Of a stretch of DNA of 64,000 nucleotides, positions 9,301 to 17,902 are shown in pieces. The stretch covers positions 1-64,000 of the forward strand of contig JACKNM010000006.1 in assembly GCA_024234875.1 (NCBI GenBank). The letters are read 5' to 3'. Below the pieces are notes generated by a model that was not told the DNA's origin, did not search any database, and saw only the letters and a list, made by a program, of their open reading frames with translations. How positions within the stretch are numbered: position 1 is the stretch's first letter; every line of letters starts with the position of its first letter. The position numbers and the translations under genes were made by a program. This DNA is from Ectothiorhodospiraceae bacterium. Its GTDB lineage: Bacteria; Pseudomonadota; Gammaproteobacteria; HK1.

Positions 9301-10310
9301 TCGTCGACGCTGCGGTGGATTCCTTGCCCGGCGCGCCCGGCGAGCAGACGCCTCCCGCTGGCGGAGGAGGAGATCGCCAGCAGATCGGCCGAGCCCGTGA
9401 CCGGGCCGACCATCGCGACCCAGGTCTCGCCGCCATCGGTGGTCCGGTGCAGGCCGCTCGGGGTGGCGGCCAGCGCGAAGTCGCCGTCGCTCGCGTCGAC
9501 GGCGAGCATGACCACGTTGAGATCGGCGAGCCCCTGGCTCGCCGGGGTCCAGGTCTGGCCGAGGTCGCGGCTACGCCAGACCCCGTCACGGTCGGCGGTA
9601 CGCGCATAGATCACCCCGGTGCCGGCCACGACCTGGCGCACGGTGCGATTGGCGAGGGCTCCCGGGAGTCGTGCCCAGGTCTCCCCGGCATCGGCGCTCG
9701 CCGCGATTCCGAGGCCGGTCGCCGCGTAGATGCGGTTGCCGTCGGTCGGGTCGACCGCCAGCGCGTTGACCGAGTTGCGCGACGGGAAACGCCCGAGGCG
9801 ATGCCAGTGCGCGCCGGCGTCGTCGGAACGGTAGAGCGCCGTCGGGATCGAGAAGACCCCGGAGGCGGCGCTCGCCGCGTACACCGTGCCCGGACTGCTG
9901 ACCGAGCGCGCCGCCATCGACACCGCGCTCGCGAGGCCCGCCGCCGACGGCGTGAAGGACAGCCCACCGTCGGTGCTGCGCAACATCCCCGCGTCACCGG
10001 TGACCAATACGATCTGACCTTCCGCGGTGGGCAGTGCCGCGAGTGGCTCGACGCGCAACTGATCGGCGTCCGGCCAGGTGACCGGTTGCGCGGACCAGTC
10101 GTAGGTCGAGGTGGCCAGTGCGGGGTGGACGAGACCGATCGAGACGAAGAGCAGCGCGTGCGCCACCAGGCGACGCAGGGCCGCTGCACCGCGACTCGTC
10201 GCTTCGCCGCTGCGACGGCGATGCATCGGGGTGGGAATCGAAATCCGATTCAATGTCGAGCCCAGGATCTCGCCCACTCGAAACCCCACGGATGCCAGCC
10301 GCGGATTCAT
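6315..10310 (-). CDS. Large secreted Asp-box (BNR/sortilin-like) beta-propeller protein with calcium-type repeats
   Basis: A 1331-residue exported protein. ATG at 10310 has a strong GAGGAGG just upstream. The hydrophobic stretch of the signal peptide (LVAHALLFVSIGLVHPALA) begins only near residue 48, giving an unusually long N-region; ATG at 10226 would shorten it but lacks a ribosome site. Residues about 75-760 carry at least eleven Asp-box motifs (for example STDGGLSF, SADAGETW, SRDLGQTW, TTDGGETW, SDNGGVSW, STNHGATW, SDDAGLTW), the hallmark of BNR/VPS10 propellers. After residue about 960 come thrombospondin-3-like calcium motifs (DPDGDGVYFD, DPDRDGDGMDD, DTDGDGLADDWE). A Pro/Asp/Glu-rich tail precedes a short hydrophobic end. 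Only 21 bases separate it from tpsB, so it probably heads the same operon. Binding target unknown. Confidence 0.85.
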   Translation of the reverse strand: MNPRLASVGFRVGEILGSTLNRISIPTPMHRRRSGEATSRGAAALRRLVAHALLFVSIGLVHPALATSTYDWSAQPVTWPDADQLRVEPLAALPTAEGQIVLVTGDAGMLRSTDGGLSFTPSAAGLASAVSMAARSVSSPGTVYAASAASGVFSIPTALYRSDDAGAHWHRLGRFPSRNSVNALAVDPTDGNRIYAATGLGIAASADAGETWARLPGALANRTVRQVVAGTGVIYARTADRDGVWRSRDLGQTWTPASQGLADLNVVMLAVDASDGDFALAATPSGLHRTTDGGETWVAMVGPVTGSADLLAISSSASGRRLLAGRAGQGIHRSVDDGESWTALDDGSGTLEAVRLTTDPTDTDADIYIAQGFSARRLRVLRAGASTWADLGAGLGNHTVHGVVVGPPEPGYCFTDAPVHYLATDGGGVMKSCSGNGGWHRPSGDPLTGGIAQVAVHPKPIVVGGVVQPSALFAVRFFSVYTSVDFGRHWSQSNVTAPGCGALPPVWQLAADPVDPDRWYAGTTVGLFRSDNGGVSWRCDATGIGLADVKGLGVDPAVPGTVFAGGLDAIYRSTNHGATWSKVLDFAATGWFDWRNFAFDSSASPTTVYAGSAAGLARSDDAGLTWQTLPLPKAMRVAGLATDAARPGTVVVAGTTQGRVRVYESADRGTTWHDVTPPGVQTSAAGEAASWPAGVLALASSPGRPGATLMLGLDGLGLYRGERRSAVLLVDDDADAPDARAAYVAALDDLGVSHEVWDTLGSDVEPDVVTLARHDAVAWFTGNAAGPATGPGAAGEDALLDYGGCRFVSSQGYHAARGLTNFMNGILGADAVTENVGHTSVTGIGELDGLGPFALVYPAGYTNASDAVAPRFAFDTVLQGNAGSAAIARTVGSKRTFWTFPFEAISGAAARTSAMAAVLDYCGADPDGDGVYFDAARGGDAFPTDPNESADLDQDGVGDGADPDRDGDGMDDAYEAANTCLDGDRVDADVDTDGDGTDNVTELAYDSDPCDPASVPPDAFEDDDAPERAVPLPVNNVSGPVPGEVLTRDFHDPSDEDWGKFPVSAEYFYTVILNDVGGRAGIILEVDIDGDGIADDTAGPTSAFSNIAEIFVDGIDGEVLVRIRREDTAVAGLDAEYELSVESSPALPGFVRGHVRELGTGAPVVGAVLAAGAPPDQVYLVYSLPPDGRYTLNYREDSVADVGITASGFHAKQLAGVHFPVTGSTRDIFLVRPGADTDGDGLADDWEIEHFGTLAARATDDPDEDGSTNADEQGAGTDPTDPSSVPEPPPDPDPDPEPDPEPVPEPAPPRDDRETCVPVPLATGRVLMLCL

Positions 10311-10838
10311 CGCCCTCCTCGTCGATTCCCCTGGCCTTGCGCCGGCGTGGCCTCCAGTGGCCTGCCGAGCGTCTGAAATCGCGCCGTGAGGCGTGACACT
10401 AGCATCGACATCGCGCGGATGACCATGGTGACCGGCACCGATTGATCGCCACCACCCGCTCGCGCACGCCGGTGCGTGGCCCGTCGTGATGGAGTCGTCA
10501 GTCCCGCTCCGGGGACCGCTCGGACATCGATGGCCTCGCGCCAGCTCTTGTCCGCTCGCTCGCAGTGCCAGGGGATCGGTGGAATGCTCCGTCGCCGATC
10601 GCTATCGGATCGACATGCGCGCTGCCGTGGAAGCGCTCGACGTCATTGTCGGTCGGATGGACCACGCAGCCATGCTCCTTGGCGTGGAGCCCGAGACGCC
10701 GTCATCAGTCGCATCGGCGGGCAAGGTCGACGTGTCGAGGCGTGCTGTGTTCAGATGCGGCTGGTCGCCGAGTGAGCGCGGGATGCCCGACTAGGGCTGC
10801 TGGACACGTATCCGCCCACCTCAGCAAGGGAGTGACCC
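10311..10838. other. Intergenic region between divergent genes, no convincing gene
   Basis: This 528-base gap separates the surface-protein operon (minus) from the efflux operon (plus) and must hold both promoters. An open frame of about 100 codons exists at 10486-10794 (plus), but it has no ribosome site, no recognisable motif and mixed composition, so I do not call it. A small dyad, CCGAT-N4-ATCGG, lies at 10595-10608. AAGGGAG at about 10826 serves the adaptor gene. No clear sigma-70 pair stands out. Confidence 0.5.
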
Positions 10839-12119
10839 ATGACCCCGAGCGCACTGCCCGCCGTCTTCGCACTGATCCTCACGGGCCTCCTCGGTCCGAC
10901 GGCTGCGCACTCGGCCGAGGACGATGCGCTTCGGGTCAACGCGGTGGTCGCCGAGCAGCGATCGATCCGCGAGTGGGTCTACGGCCAAGGTACCGCGCGC
11001 TCGGCACGTCGCGAGTTCCTGATGTTCGAGGTTCCAGGGCGGGTCGAGTGGGTCCGCGGCGGTGCAGACGGCGACGAGCTGAAGGAAGGCGACATCGTTC
11101 GTGGGCCCGAGCCCGGCGAGCGCCTCGGCGAGCTCCTCGCGCACCAGGATACGCGCGAGCTGGACGCGGAGATCGACTCGGCTCGATCGGTGGTCCGTGA
11201 GGCACGGCAGCAGCTCGTGGGCGCCGAAGCCGAGCTTGCTCGCGCCGAGGCCCGGGCACGTCAGGTGGACCTCGATCTCGACCGAAAGGCTGCGCTGCAG
11301 CGCCGCCAGGCGATCTCGCGTGCCGAGTACGACGTCGCCGCAGCGGCCGCAGACGAGGCACGCGCGGGCGTCGCCGCCGCTCGAGCTGCCGTCGACGCCG
11401 CTCGCGCCGGAATTCAGACCGCGACCGCACGAACGCGTTCACTCGAGGTCGCCCGCGAGAAGCTTCATCTCTACGCCCCGATGGACGGCGTGGTGGCGAG
11501 CGTGAACGTGAGCCCCGGTCACTACTGGTCTCCAAGCTTTCTCAACACGTCGAGTGAGGAGGCGGTCCTGCGGACGGTGCCGATTCTCATCATCGATCCG
11601 ACTCGGCTCGAGGTCACCGTCGACCTGCCGAGCTTCGATGGCAGCCGAGTGCGGGAGGGACAGCTCGGTTTCCTGCTCACCGCGGAGACCGCGGAGCAGG
11701 CTGCCGCGCTCGGTGCCGGCGCCGGGAGTATCGAGGAGCTCGCCCTGCCAGCGATCGTCCACGCTGTCAGTCCGATGGTGAGCCCGCAAGGGCGTTCGAT
11801 CCGCACCAAGCTGCGCACCAGCGGGCCGGTCGGCGGGCTTCGCGACGGGATGCACGTGAGCGTGTGGATCGTCACCAACGAGAAGGACGACGCCGTCGTC
11901 TTGCCGCGCAACACCCTGGTCTTTCGCGGTGTCGAGCCTCTCGTGTTCGTGGTCGACGACACTGGTATGGTCGAGCGGCGTGAAGTGACGCTCGGCATTC
12001 GCAGCATCGACGAGGTCGAGATCCTGACCGGCCTGAAACCTGGCGAGCGGGTGGTGACTCGGGGTCGTAACCGCTTGACCCAGGGTATGCGAGTGCGCGT
12101 GGTGGAGGCGATGCGGTGA
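10839..12119 (+). CDS. RND efflux periplasmic adaptor subunit (membrane fusion protein)
   Basis: A 426-residue adaptor that should link an inner-membrane RND pump to an outer-membrane channel. Residues 1-26 are a signal peptide (ALPAVFALILTGLLGPTAAHS). A split lipoyl domain follows, with its first half around FEVPGRVEWV and its second around LYAPMDGVVASVNVSPGHYW. Between them is an alpha-helical hairpin (about 95-205) rich in Ala, Glu and Arg. Beta-barrel and membrane-proximal parts follow (VDLPSFDGSRVREGQLG, then GLKPGERVVTRGRNRLTQGMRVRVVE). The start ATG is preceded by AAGGGAG at good distance. Its stop overlaps the GTG of the pump gene, so the two are coupled. No outer-membrane factor gene or local TetR-type regulator is present. 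Confidence 0.9.
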   Translation: MTPSALPAVFALILTGLLGPTAAHSAEDDALRVNAVVAEQRSIREWVYGQGTARSARREFLMFEVPGRVEWVRGGADGDELKEGDIVRGPEPGERLGELLAHQDTRELDAEIDSARSVVREARQQLVGAEAELARAEARARQVDLDLDRKAALQRRQAISRAEYDVAAAAADEARAGVAAARAAVDAARAGIQTATARTRSLEVAREKLHLYAPMDGVVASVNVSPGHYWSPSFLNTSSEEAVLRTVPILIIDPTRLEVTVDLPSFDGSRVREGQLGFLLTAETAEQAAALGAGAGSIEELALPAIVHAVSPMVSPQGRSIRTKLRTSGPVGGLRDGMHVSVWIVTNEKDDAVVLPRNTLVFRGVEPLVFVVDDTGMVERREVTLGIRSIDEVEILTGLKPGERVVTRGRNRLTQGMRVRVVEAMR

Positions 12120-15100
12120 GTGGCGACCGCGACGCCGCGGCAGTGAGCGGGCTATCGCGGTTCCTCTTTCTGCGCCCGACGCTCGGCCTTCTCATCGTCG
12201 CCATCTCCACGCTGGGAGGGGCGCTCGCCCTCACCGGGATGGTCAAGGAATCGACGCCAGATCTCGAGGTTCCGATCGCGACGATCGAGACCCGTTGGCC
12301 AGGCGCGGACCCCGAGACCATCGACCGCGAGGTTACCGCCGAGATCGAGAAGGAGCTCAAGTCACTCGACGGGCTGAGGAAGCTGCGTAGTGCGTCGTTC
12401 AGCTCGTTCTCGGTGATCACGGTCGAGTTCGACCCGGCCATCGAGCTGTCGGACGCGATGGCACGACTGCGGGAGAAGATCGACGACGCCGAGAGCGAGC
12501 TGCCGTCGGACGCGGAGGCTCCGGTCGTCACGCAGAAGTCGGTGACCGACACGCCCGTCATCTCTCTCGCGATCTTCGGTGAGGTCGAGCCGACACTCCT
12601 CGGACGCACCGCGGCTCGTCTGCAGGCGCGCCTCGAGCGGGTCGAGGGCGTGAACGAGGTCGATCTCTCGGGGCATCGCGAGGAGATCATCCGCATCCGG
12701 CTGCTCCAAGCTCGCCTCGCAGCCCTCGGCCTCTCGCCCGCGACGGTCCGCGACCGAATCCAGGGTGAGAACCGAGACCAACCGTGGGACCGGTTCGAAG
12801 GCGCCACCATCAGCGCAACGATGCGGCTCTACGGTCGCTTCCGCTCCGTCGAGGACTTGCGCGATCTGCCGGTTGCTCGTCTGGCCACCGGGCGCGTCGT
12901 TCGACTGGCGGAGGTCGCGGAGGTCCGTCGCGACCTCGAGCGCGAGGTGAGCACCGTGGCCCTGAGCTGGAAGGGCGCGCCGTACCGTGCGTCGGTCGAC
13001 GTGGGAATCAAGAAGATCCCGGGTTTCGACACCCTGGAGGTGATCGAGCGCGTGCGTTCCGCGGTCGACGAGCAGACGTCCCGACCAGACTGGCCGCACG
13101 GTTTGGAGGTCGCTTTCACGGCGGACCAATCGGAGGCGATCGACGATGACCTCAGTGCCGTCGCGAGCAACGCGTGGCAGGCGATGGTGGGCGTCTTCCT
13201 GGTTCTCTTCGTGGTCTTGTCCTGGCGCGAGGCGCTCATCGCCGGGCTCGCGATTCCCGTCACGTTCATGCTCTCGCTGGCCATCGTGTGGTGGCTGGGT
13301 CATACCCTCAATCAGGTCGTGGTGGTCGGTCTGGTGCTGGCCCTGGGCCTCCTGGTCGACGTGTTCATCCTCATGATGGAGGGCATGCACGAGGGGATAT
13401 TCGGGCAGCGGCGAAGCTTCGACGACGCGGCCCTTGCCACCGTGCGCGCCTATGCCGCGCCAGCCTTCGCGGGTCAGATGACCACGATTCTGGCGATGGC
13501 GCCGCTCCTCGCGATCGGAGGCCTGGCCGGAAAGTTCATCCGCATCGTCCCCGAGACAGCCATCACCACGCTCGTCGTCTCGTTCGTGGTCGCGCTGCTG
13601 TGCACGGTGCCGCTCTCGCGGCTGCTCCTCGCTGGCGTCGCAGGCGGGAAGACGCAGCCCACGCTCGTGGACCGCCTCACCGAGCGCCTCGGCAGGCGCC
13701 TGGAGGCGTTTACCCTGCGAGCGACCGTGGCGAGTCGCCGACACGCGCTGGCGTGGGTGGCCGGGAGTTTCGCGATCCTCGCCGTCGCCCTCGCCGCGGG
13801 CACCTCGCTTCCGGTCGAGATGTTCCCGAAGGACGACGGCCGCGAGCTCGGCATCACTGTCGAGCTACCGCCGGATGCGCCGTTGGTCGATGCCCAACGC
13901 TGTGCGACGAGGCTCGGCGAGGTGCTTCGTGAGCAGCCATACTTTCAGAGTGTCACCCGCTTTGCCGGTGCCAAGAGTCCGATGGCGACGCCGTCAGTGG
14001 CTGATGCGTTGACCCCCACGCGCGACACCTACCTGGTCGGCTTCTCCGCCTATTTCGTGGCGCGAGGTGCGCGCGAGCGGCCTGCGTATGCGTACGTGGA
14101 CGAGCTGCGCTCGCTGCTCACCCCGCACCTGGACGCCTGCGCCGGCGGGACGCTCGTGTTCACACCGAGAGTCGGCGGTACCTCGAGCGAGGATCCGATT
14201 CAGGTGGTCGTCCAGGCCGACGATCTGAATCTCCAGCGCAGCATCGCTCGCGAGGTGGTCGCCCGGCTGGGGCGCATCGACGGCGCGGTCGACCCGCGGG
14301 ACACCATGGGGCCGGCGCGCACCGACGTGAAGGCGCTGCCGCGCAGGGAGGCCCTCGACTTCCACCAGCTCAGTCTCGCCGACGTTGCTTACCAGATCCG
14401 AGTCGCGATGACCGACGACGTGCTCGGCCAGTTCCCGCAGGACGGCGGTGATGACGATCTCGACATTCGGATGGGCACGGCGTGGCCGAGTCGGGACGGC
14501 GCCTTGGGCGGGCCGTCGAGCGTCCAGGAGGCGGCGACCCTCGCGGTCATCACTCGTGACGGCACCAGCCTGCCACTGTTCTCGCTCGTCGACCTCGAGG
14601 TCGGTGAGACTCCGCTGGTCATCGGCCGCGACAGCGGTGAGCGGGCGGTGACCATCAAGGCCCGCACCCAGGGCCGCACTGCCGGCGAGGTGCTGGCCGA
14701 GCTCCGCCCGTGGCTGGAGGAGCAGGAAGCGGTCTGGCCGGAAGGCGTTCGGTTCCGGTTTGCCGGGGAGGCGGAGGAGCAGGCGGAGACGTTCGGCGAT
14801 GCGGGCACGATGTTGGGCGTCGCGCTGTTCCTCGTCCTTGCGCTGCTGATCGTCCAGTTCGACTCGCTCCGGCTGCCGCTCGTCATCATCGCATCGGTTC
14901 CGCTCTCGCTGATCGGGGTGCTGCTCAGCTTCTACGTCGGCGCGGTCCCGATATCCTTCCCGGCCATGGTCGGCATCATCGCCCTGGTCGGTATCGTGGT
15001 GAACAACGCGATCGTCATGGTCGACACCATCGCCGCGCATGCTCGTCAGGGCAAGGGACTCCGCGAGGCGGCGGCGCGCGGTGCGTCCGACCGGCTGCGT

Positions 15101-15289
15101 CCGATCTTCGCCACCACCATCACCACCGTCGTGGGGCTCGTGCCGCTGGCTCTCGGCGACCCGTTCTGGATGCCCCTGTGCCTGGCGATCATCTCCGGGC
15201 TCGTGGTGTCCACCGCGAGCTCGCTGCTCGTCGTCCCGGCGCTGTACTTCGTTCTCGCGTCGACGGACCGCAATGCGCGACTCACGTGA
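12116..15289 (+). CDS. RND family efflux transporter permease
   Basis: Inner-membrane pump of 1057 residues, the usual length for this family, driven by proton flux. It begins at GTG within a GTGA overlap with the adaptor gene. TM1 lies near residues 17-37 (LGLLIVAISTLGGALALTGMV), followed by a porter domain, the TM2-TM6 block from about 350, a second periplasmic loop and the TM8-TM12 block after about 900. The TM4 proton-relay region reads LLVDVFILMMEGMHEG: one Asp is kept, but the second Asp of the AcrB pair is Val. TM10 reads VVNNAIVMVDT, with Asn at the usual Lys site. These changes occur in the wider HAE/CzcA-related group, so it is probably functional. The substrate cannot be told. Confidence 0.92.
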   Translation: MSGDRDAAAVSGLSRFLFLRPTLGLLIVAISTLGGALALTGMVKESTPDLEVPIATIETRWPGADPETIDREVTAEIEKELKSLDGLRKLRSASFSSFSVITVEFDPAIELSDAMARLREKIDDAESELPSDAEAPVVTQKSVTDTPVISLAIFGEVEPTLLGRTAARLQARLERVEGVNEVDLSGHREEIIRIRLLQARLAALGLSPATVRDRIQGENRDQPWDRFEGATISATMRLYGRFRSVEDLRDLPVARLATGRVVRLAEVAEVRRDLEREVSTVALSWKGAPYRASVDVGIKKIPGFDTLEVIERVRSAVDEQTSRPDWPHGLEVAFTADQSEAIDDDLSAVASNAWQAMVGVFLVLFVVLSWREALIAGLAIPVTFMLSLAIVWWLGHTLNQVVVVGLVLALGLLVDVFILMMEGMHEGIFGQRRSFDDAALATVRAYAAPAFAGQMTTILAMAPLLAIGGLAGKFIRIVPETAITTLVVSFVVALLCTVPLSRLLLAGVAGGKTQPTLVDRLTERLGRRLEAFTLRATVASRRHALAWVAGSFAILAVALAAGTSLPVEMFPKDDGRELGITVELPPDAPLVDAQRCATRLGEVLREQPYFQSVTRFAGAKSPMATPSVADALTPTRDTYLVGFSAYFVARGARERPAYAYVDELRSLLTPHLDACAGGTLVFTPRVGGTSSEDPIQVVVQADDLNLQRSIAREVVARLGRIDGAVDPRDTMGPARTDVKALPRREALDFHQLSLADVAYQIRVAMTDDVLGQFPQDGGDDDLDIRMGTAWPSRDGALGGPSSVQEAATLAVITRDGTSLPLFSLVDLEVGETPLVIGRDSGERAVTIKARTQGRTAGEVLAELRPWLEEQEAVWPEGVRFRFAGEAEEQAETFGDAGTMLGVALFLVLALLIVQFDSLRLPLVIIASVPLSLIGVLLSFYVGAVPISFPAMVGIIALVGIVVNNAIVMVDTIAAHARQGKGLREAAARGASDRLRPIFATTITTVVGLVPLALGDPFWMPLCLAIISGLVVSTASSLLVVPALYFVLASTDRNARLT

Positions 15290-15458
15290 TTCAGATGCGC
15301 AACCTCTCGGTCGAAGCGGGCGGTCCGGGTGCCGACGGGAGTCGGAAGGAGGTCATCGTCCCCGATGCGACGCATCCACTCGAGCTCGCCGGTGACCATG
15401 GTGGCCCCGACTCGGCTACCATCCGGCGTCACGGCGATGGGCGAGGAGGAGCGGGCGC

Positions 15459-16163
15459 GTGATCACCCTCTACACCTTCGGACCGGCCCTCGGCCTGCCC
15501 GATCCGAGCCCCTTCGTCACCAAGGCCGAGGTGCTGCTGAAGATGTCGGGCCTCGCGTATCGCTGCGACAGCGGCGGTTTCCGGCATGCCCCGAAGGGCA
15601 AGCTGCCCTACGTGGACGACGATGGCACCGTGGTTGCCGATTCGACGTTCATTCGTTGGCATCTCGAGCGCACCCACGGAATCGACTTCGACCGTGGTCT
15701 GGACGAGCGCGCGCGTGCCGTGGCCTGGGCGGTCGAGAAGATGTTGGAGGACAACCTCTACTGGGCGATCGTGCGTGACCGGTGGATGGTGGATGCGAAC
15801 TTCGAGCGCGGCCCGGCGTCGTTCTTCGCCGCAATCCCGTGGCCGCTGCGTCCGCTGGTGGTGAAGATGATTCGTCGCCAGGTCCGGCGGTCGCTGCATG
15901 GACAGGGCATGGGGCGCCACCGCCCCGAGGAGGTGGCGGCGTTGGCGACGCGTTGCATCGATGCCACCGCTCGGATTCTCGGTGACGGACCCTACCTGAT
16001 GGGGTCCGAGCCGTGCGGGGCCGATGCGACGGTGTTCGCGTTCGTGTCCGGTGCGCTGTGCCCGGTGTTCGACACGCCATCGCGTGCCGCCGCCGAGTCG
16101 CACCAGAACCTGGTCGATTACGTCGCGCGTATGAATGCGCGCTACTACCCGGTTTCCCCATAG
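15459..16163 (+). CDS. Glutathione S-transferase family protein, metaxin/FAX-like
   Basis: A 234-residue cytosolic GST-fold protein. GTG start is supported by GAGGAGGA about 8 nt upstream. The N-terminal thioredoxin-like half begins ITLYTFGPALGLPDPSPFVTK and continues LLKMSGLAYRCD and GKLPYVDDDGTVVADSTFI, the pattern of the metaxin/failed-axon-connections group rather than classical GSTs. The C-terminal helical half includes LGDGPYLMGSEPCGADATVFAF, where the GxxxCxADxxxF pattern is typical. There is no obvious catalytic Ser/Cys in the active-site loop, so the reaction is uncertain. It follows the efflux pair by about 170 bases, and no functional tie is evident. Confidence 0.85.
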   Translation: MITLYTFGPALGLPDPSPFVTKAEVLLKMSGLAYRCDSGGFRHAPKGKLPYVDDDGTVVADSTFIRWHLERTHGIDFDRGLDERARAVAWAVEKMLEDNLYWAIVRDRWMVDANFERGPASFFAAIPWPLRPLVVKMIRRQVRRSLHGQGMGRHRPEEVAALATRCIDATARILGDGPYLMGSEPCGADATVFAFVSGALCPVFDTPSRAAAESHQNLVDYVARMNARYYPVSP

Positions 16164-16262
16164 CTCGCCGACGAGAGCGCCGAGGGTCTTCGCCCGTCGG
16201 GGGCCGAGGCACGACCGACGGGTCGGTCGAGAGCGTGCTGCCTTCCACTTCGGCTCACGTGG

Positions 16263-16967
16263 GTGGACAATGCACCGATGCCTGCCATCTTGCTCATCCA
16301 CGGCGCCTACCAGGGGGGCTGGATCTGGAGACCCGTGGCGACCCTGCTCCGAGCACGGGGGCATGAGGTCTTGGCGCCGAGTCTGGATGGCTGTGCCGAG
16401 CGCGCGCACCAGCTTCGCCCCGGAATCACCAACGAGACGCACGCGCTCGAGCTCGCCGCGCTGGTCGGCAACGAGGACCTCGACGAGTTGACCCTCGTCG
16501 GCACCAGCACTGGCGGCATGGTGCTGTGTCGTCTCGCCGAGCTGATCCGTGAACGGGTCGCGCGCGTGGTCCTCGCCGATGCGCTGGCGTTGCTCGACGG
16601 CGAGCGACTGGCCGACGTGGTGACCCGGCGCAATCCGGTCACCACGGAGCTCGCGACCGGTCCGACCCTCGCCGATGCGCGCGACCGTCTGTTCGCAGAG
16701 CTCGACGAGGCGACTCGTGACTGGGCGTTGGCGCGCTACAGCCCACACCCGATCGCGGTGATGGAGCAGCCGGTTCGGCTGGAGTCGTTCTGGTCCCTAC
16801 CCTGGAATGCTCGGGTCGTGTGGTGTCGTCGGAGTCAGAATCCACCTCGCGCTCACCAGCAGCGTGCCGCGCAGACGCTCGGCGCGGAGTGGTTCGAGCT
16901 CGACAGCGGGCACTACCCGATGTTGCAGCATCCGGCGGCGCTGGCCGACATCATCGCTCGCGCCTGA
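16263..16967 (+). CDS. Alpha/beta hydrolase (esterase-like)
   Basis: A 234-residue alpha/beta-hydrolase fold protein without signal peptide. Core motifs are ILLIHGAYQGGWIW (oxyanion region, residues 9-22), the nucleophile elbow LVGTSTGGMV with Ser82, and the terminal DSGHYPMLQHP that supplies the catalytic His. Short size and GAYQGGW match the salicylate/methyl-ketone esterase-type branch (hydroxynitrile-lyase-like), but substrate specificity is not readable. Start may be GTG at 16263 or ATG at 16278; neither has a strong ribosome site. It stands alone between the GST gene and a convergent VOC gene. Confidence 0.82.
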   Translation: MDNAPMPAILLIHGAYQGGWIWRPVATLLRARGHEVLAPSLDGCAERAHQLRPGITNETHALELAALVGNEDLDELTLVGTSTGGMVLCRLAELIRERVARVVLADALALLDGERLADVVTRRNPVTTELATGPTLADARDRLFAELDEATRDWALARYSPHPIAVMEQPVRLESFWSLPWNARVVWCRRSQNPPRAHQQRAAQTLGAEWFELDSGHYPMLQHPAALADIIARA

Positions 16968-17168
16968 GCCGAAGCTCGTCCACCGCGACGTCGGACGCGA
17001 CGCGCGCGTCCCTCACGAGCACGGCGGTCCAGAGCGCCACCACCGATCGTCCGTCGTCGAGAGCGCCGCGGATCTCCGGGTCGAGCTGCAGCCGGTCACG
17101 CATGATGGCTCGCTTCGCGGCTCGGGGCCGCCGGCGCCAGCGGCTCCGGGCGGACAGCGCCCCGCGAC

Positions 17169-17687
17169 TCAGCTGCCGGCCGACTCCCTGGCCGGGAACC
17201 AGTAGTCGGGCTCGGGGCGTTTGAACCCCGGCTCGCGGTGGACGATCTCCAGCGTGGTCTTCAGCGGACCCTCGCTCTCCAGGTAACAGAAGCGGGTGGT
17301 GCCGATCTGACCCTCCATCAGGGGCGGACACCCACGCCGCCCGAAGGCCGCGATCGCCGCCTCCATCGAGCCCTCCCGATGGTCGACGAGCAGATGGTGC
17401 AGCCCCTCGCCGTGCGCCTCCAGGAACTCCTTGTAGATGGAAGGCCCGTCGAGCGGCTCGATGAGCTCCCACATGGTGTCGCCGGTCCAGGCGATGGCGA
17501 GCTTCATGCTGTAGGGCGTCTCGACGCCACGAACCCGCATGTTGGTGAGCTCTGGTGGCGCATAGACCTTCACCCACCAGGGACCGATGCCGAGCCGCTC
17601 GGTGTACTGCACGAGCGCGGCGTCGAGATCCCTGACGACCAGTGCGACCTGTTGAACCCCGGTGATGATCGAGCTTGCCAGCGCCAT
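17169..17687 (-). CDS. VOC superfamily protein (glyoxalase/epimerase-like)
   Basis: A 172-residue protein with two betaalphabetabetabeta modules: module 1 runs from GVQQVALVVRDLDAALVQYTERLGIGPW and module 2 from GLHHLLVDHREGSMEAAIAAFGRRGCPP. The layout resembles the methylmalonyl-CoA epimerase/lactoylglutathione-lyase branch. A candidate metal site includes His in HHLL and Glu in TTLEIV. No partner gene suggests a reaction. It is divergent from the acyltransferase gene, with about 215 bases between the start codons. Confidence 0.8.
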   Translation of the reverse strand: MALASSIITGVQQVALVVRDLDAALVQYTERLGIGPWWVKVYAPPELTNMRVRGVETPYSMKLAIAWTGDTMWELIEPLDGPSIYKEFLEAHGEGLHHLLVDHREGSMEAAIAAFGRRGCPPLMEGQIGTTRFCYLESEGPLKTTLEIVHREPGFKRPEPDYWFPARESAGS

Positions 17688-17738
17688 CCTCGTCTCCCGC
17701 AGTCGGTTCGGCTCGCGGCGGATTGTAGCCGGCCGTCT

Positions 17739-17767
17739 CTGCGCAACTCCACGACGGAGTTGTGCAG
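17739..17767. promoter_or_regulatory. Dyad in divergent promoter region
   Basis: Twelve-base arms CTGCGCAACTCC and GGAGTTGTGCAG (one mismatch) surround a 5-base loop. The dyad lies between the divergent VOC and acyltransferase genes. It could be an operator or an RNA hairpin in the acyltransferase leader; no T-run follows, so a terminator is unlikely. Confidence 0.4.
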
Positions 17768-17902
17768 CGTTTCCCTAAATCTCGAGCCGTGTGCGGCCGA
17801 AACACTCCCGAATCGGGTCGCGAGACGTCTGCGCCGAGACGCGCCACCCGACCGGCCCGGCCAGCGAGGACGACTTCCAGCGATGCATCAGGGGCTGCCC
17901 CA

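Noticed and set aside
5958..10376. Open frame of 1472 codons on the plus strand opposite the propeller and tpsB genes
   Set aside because: Translation is low-complexity, Arg/Gly/Val/His-rich, with no domain. The minus strand carries clear Asp-box and TpsB motifs. It is an artefact of high GC.
10486..10794. Possible 102-codon gene in the gap before the efflux operon
   Set aside because: No ribosome site, no recognised motif, and other frames are equally open.
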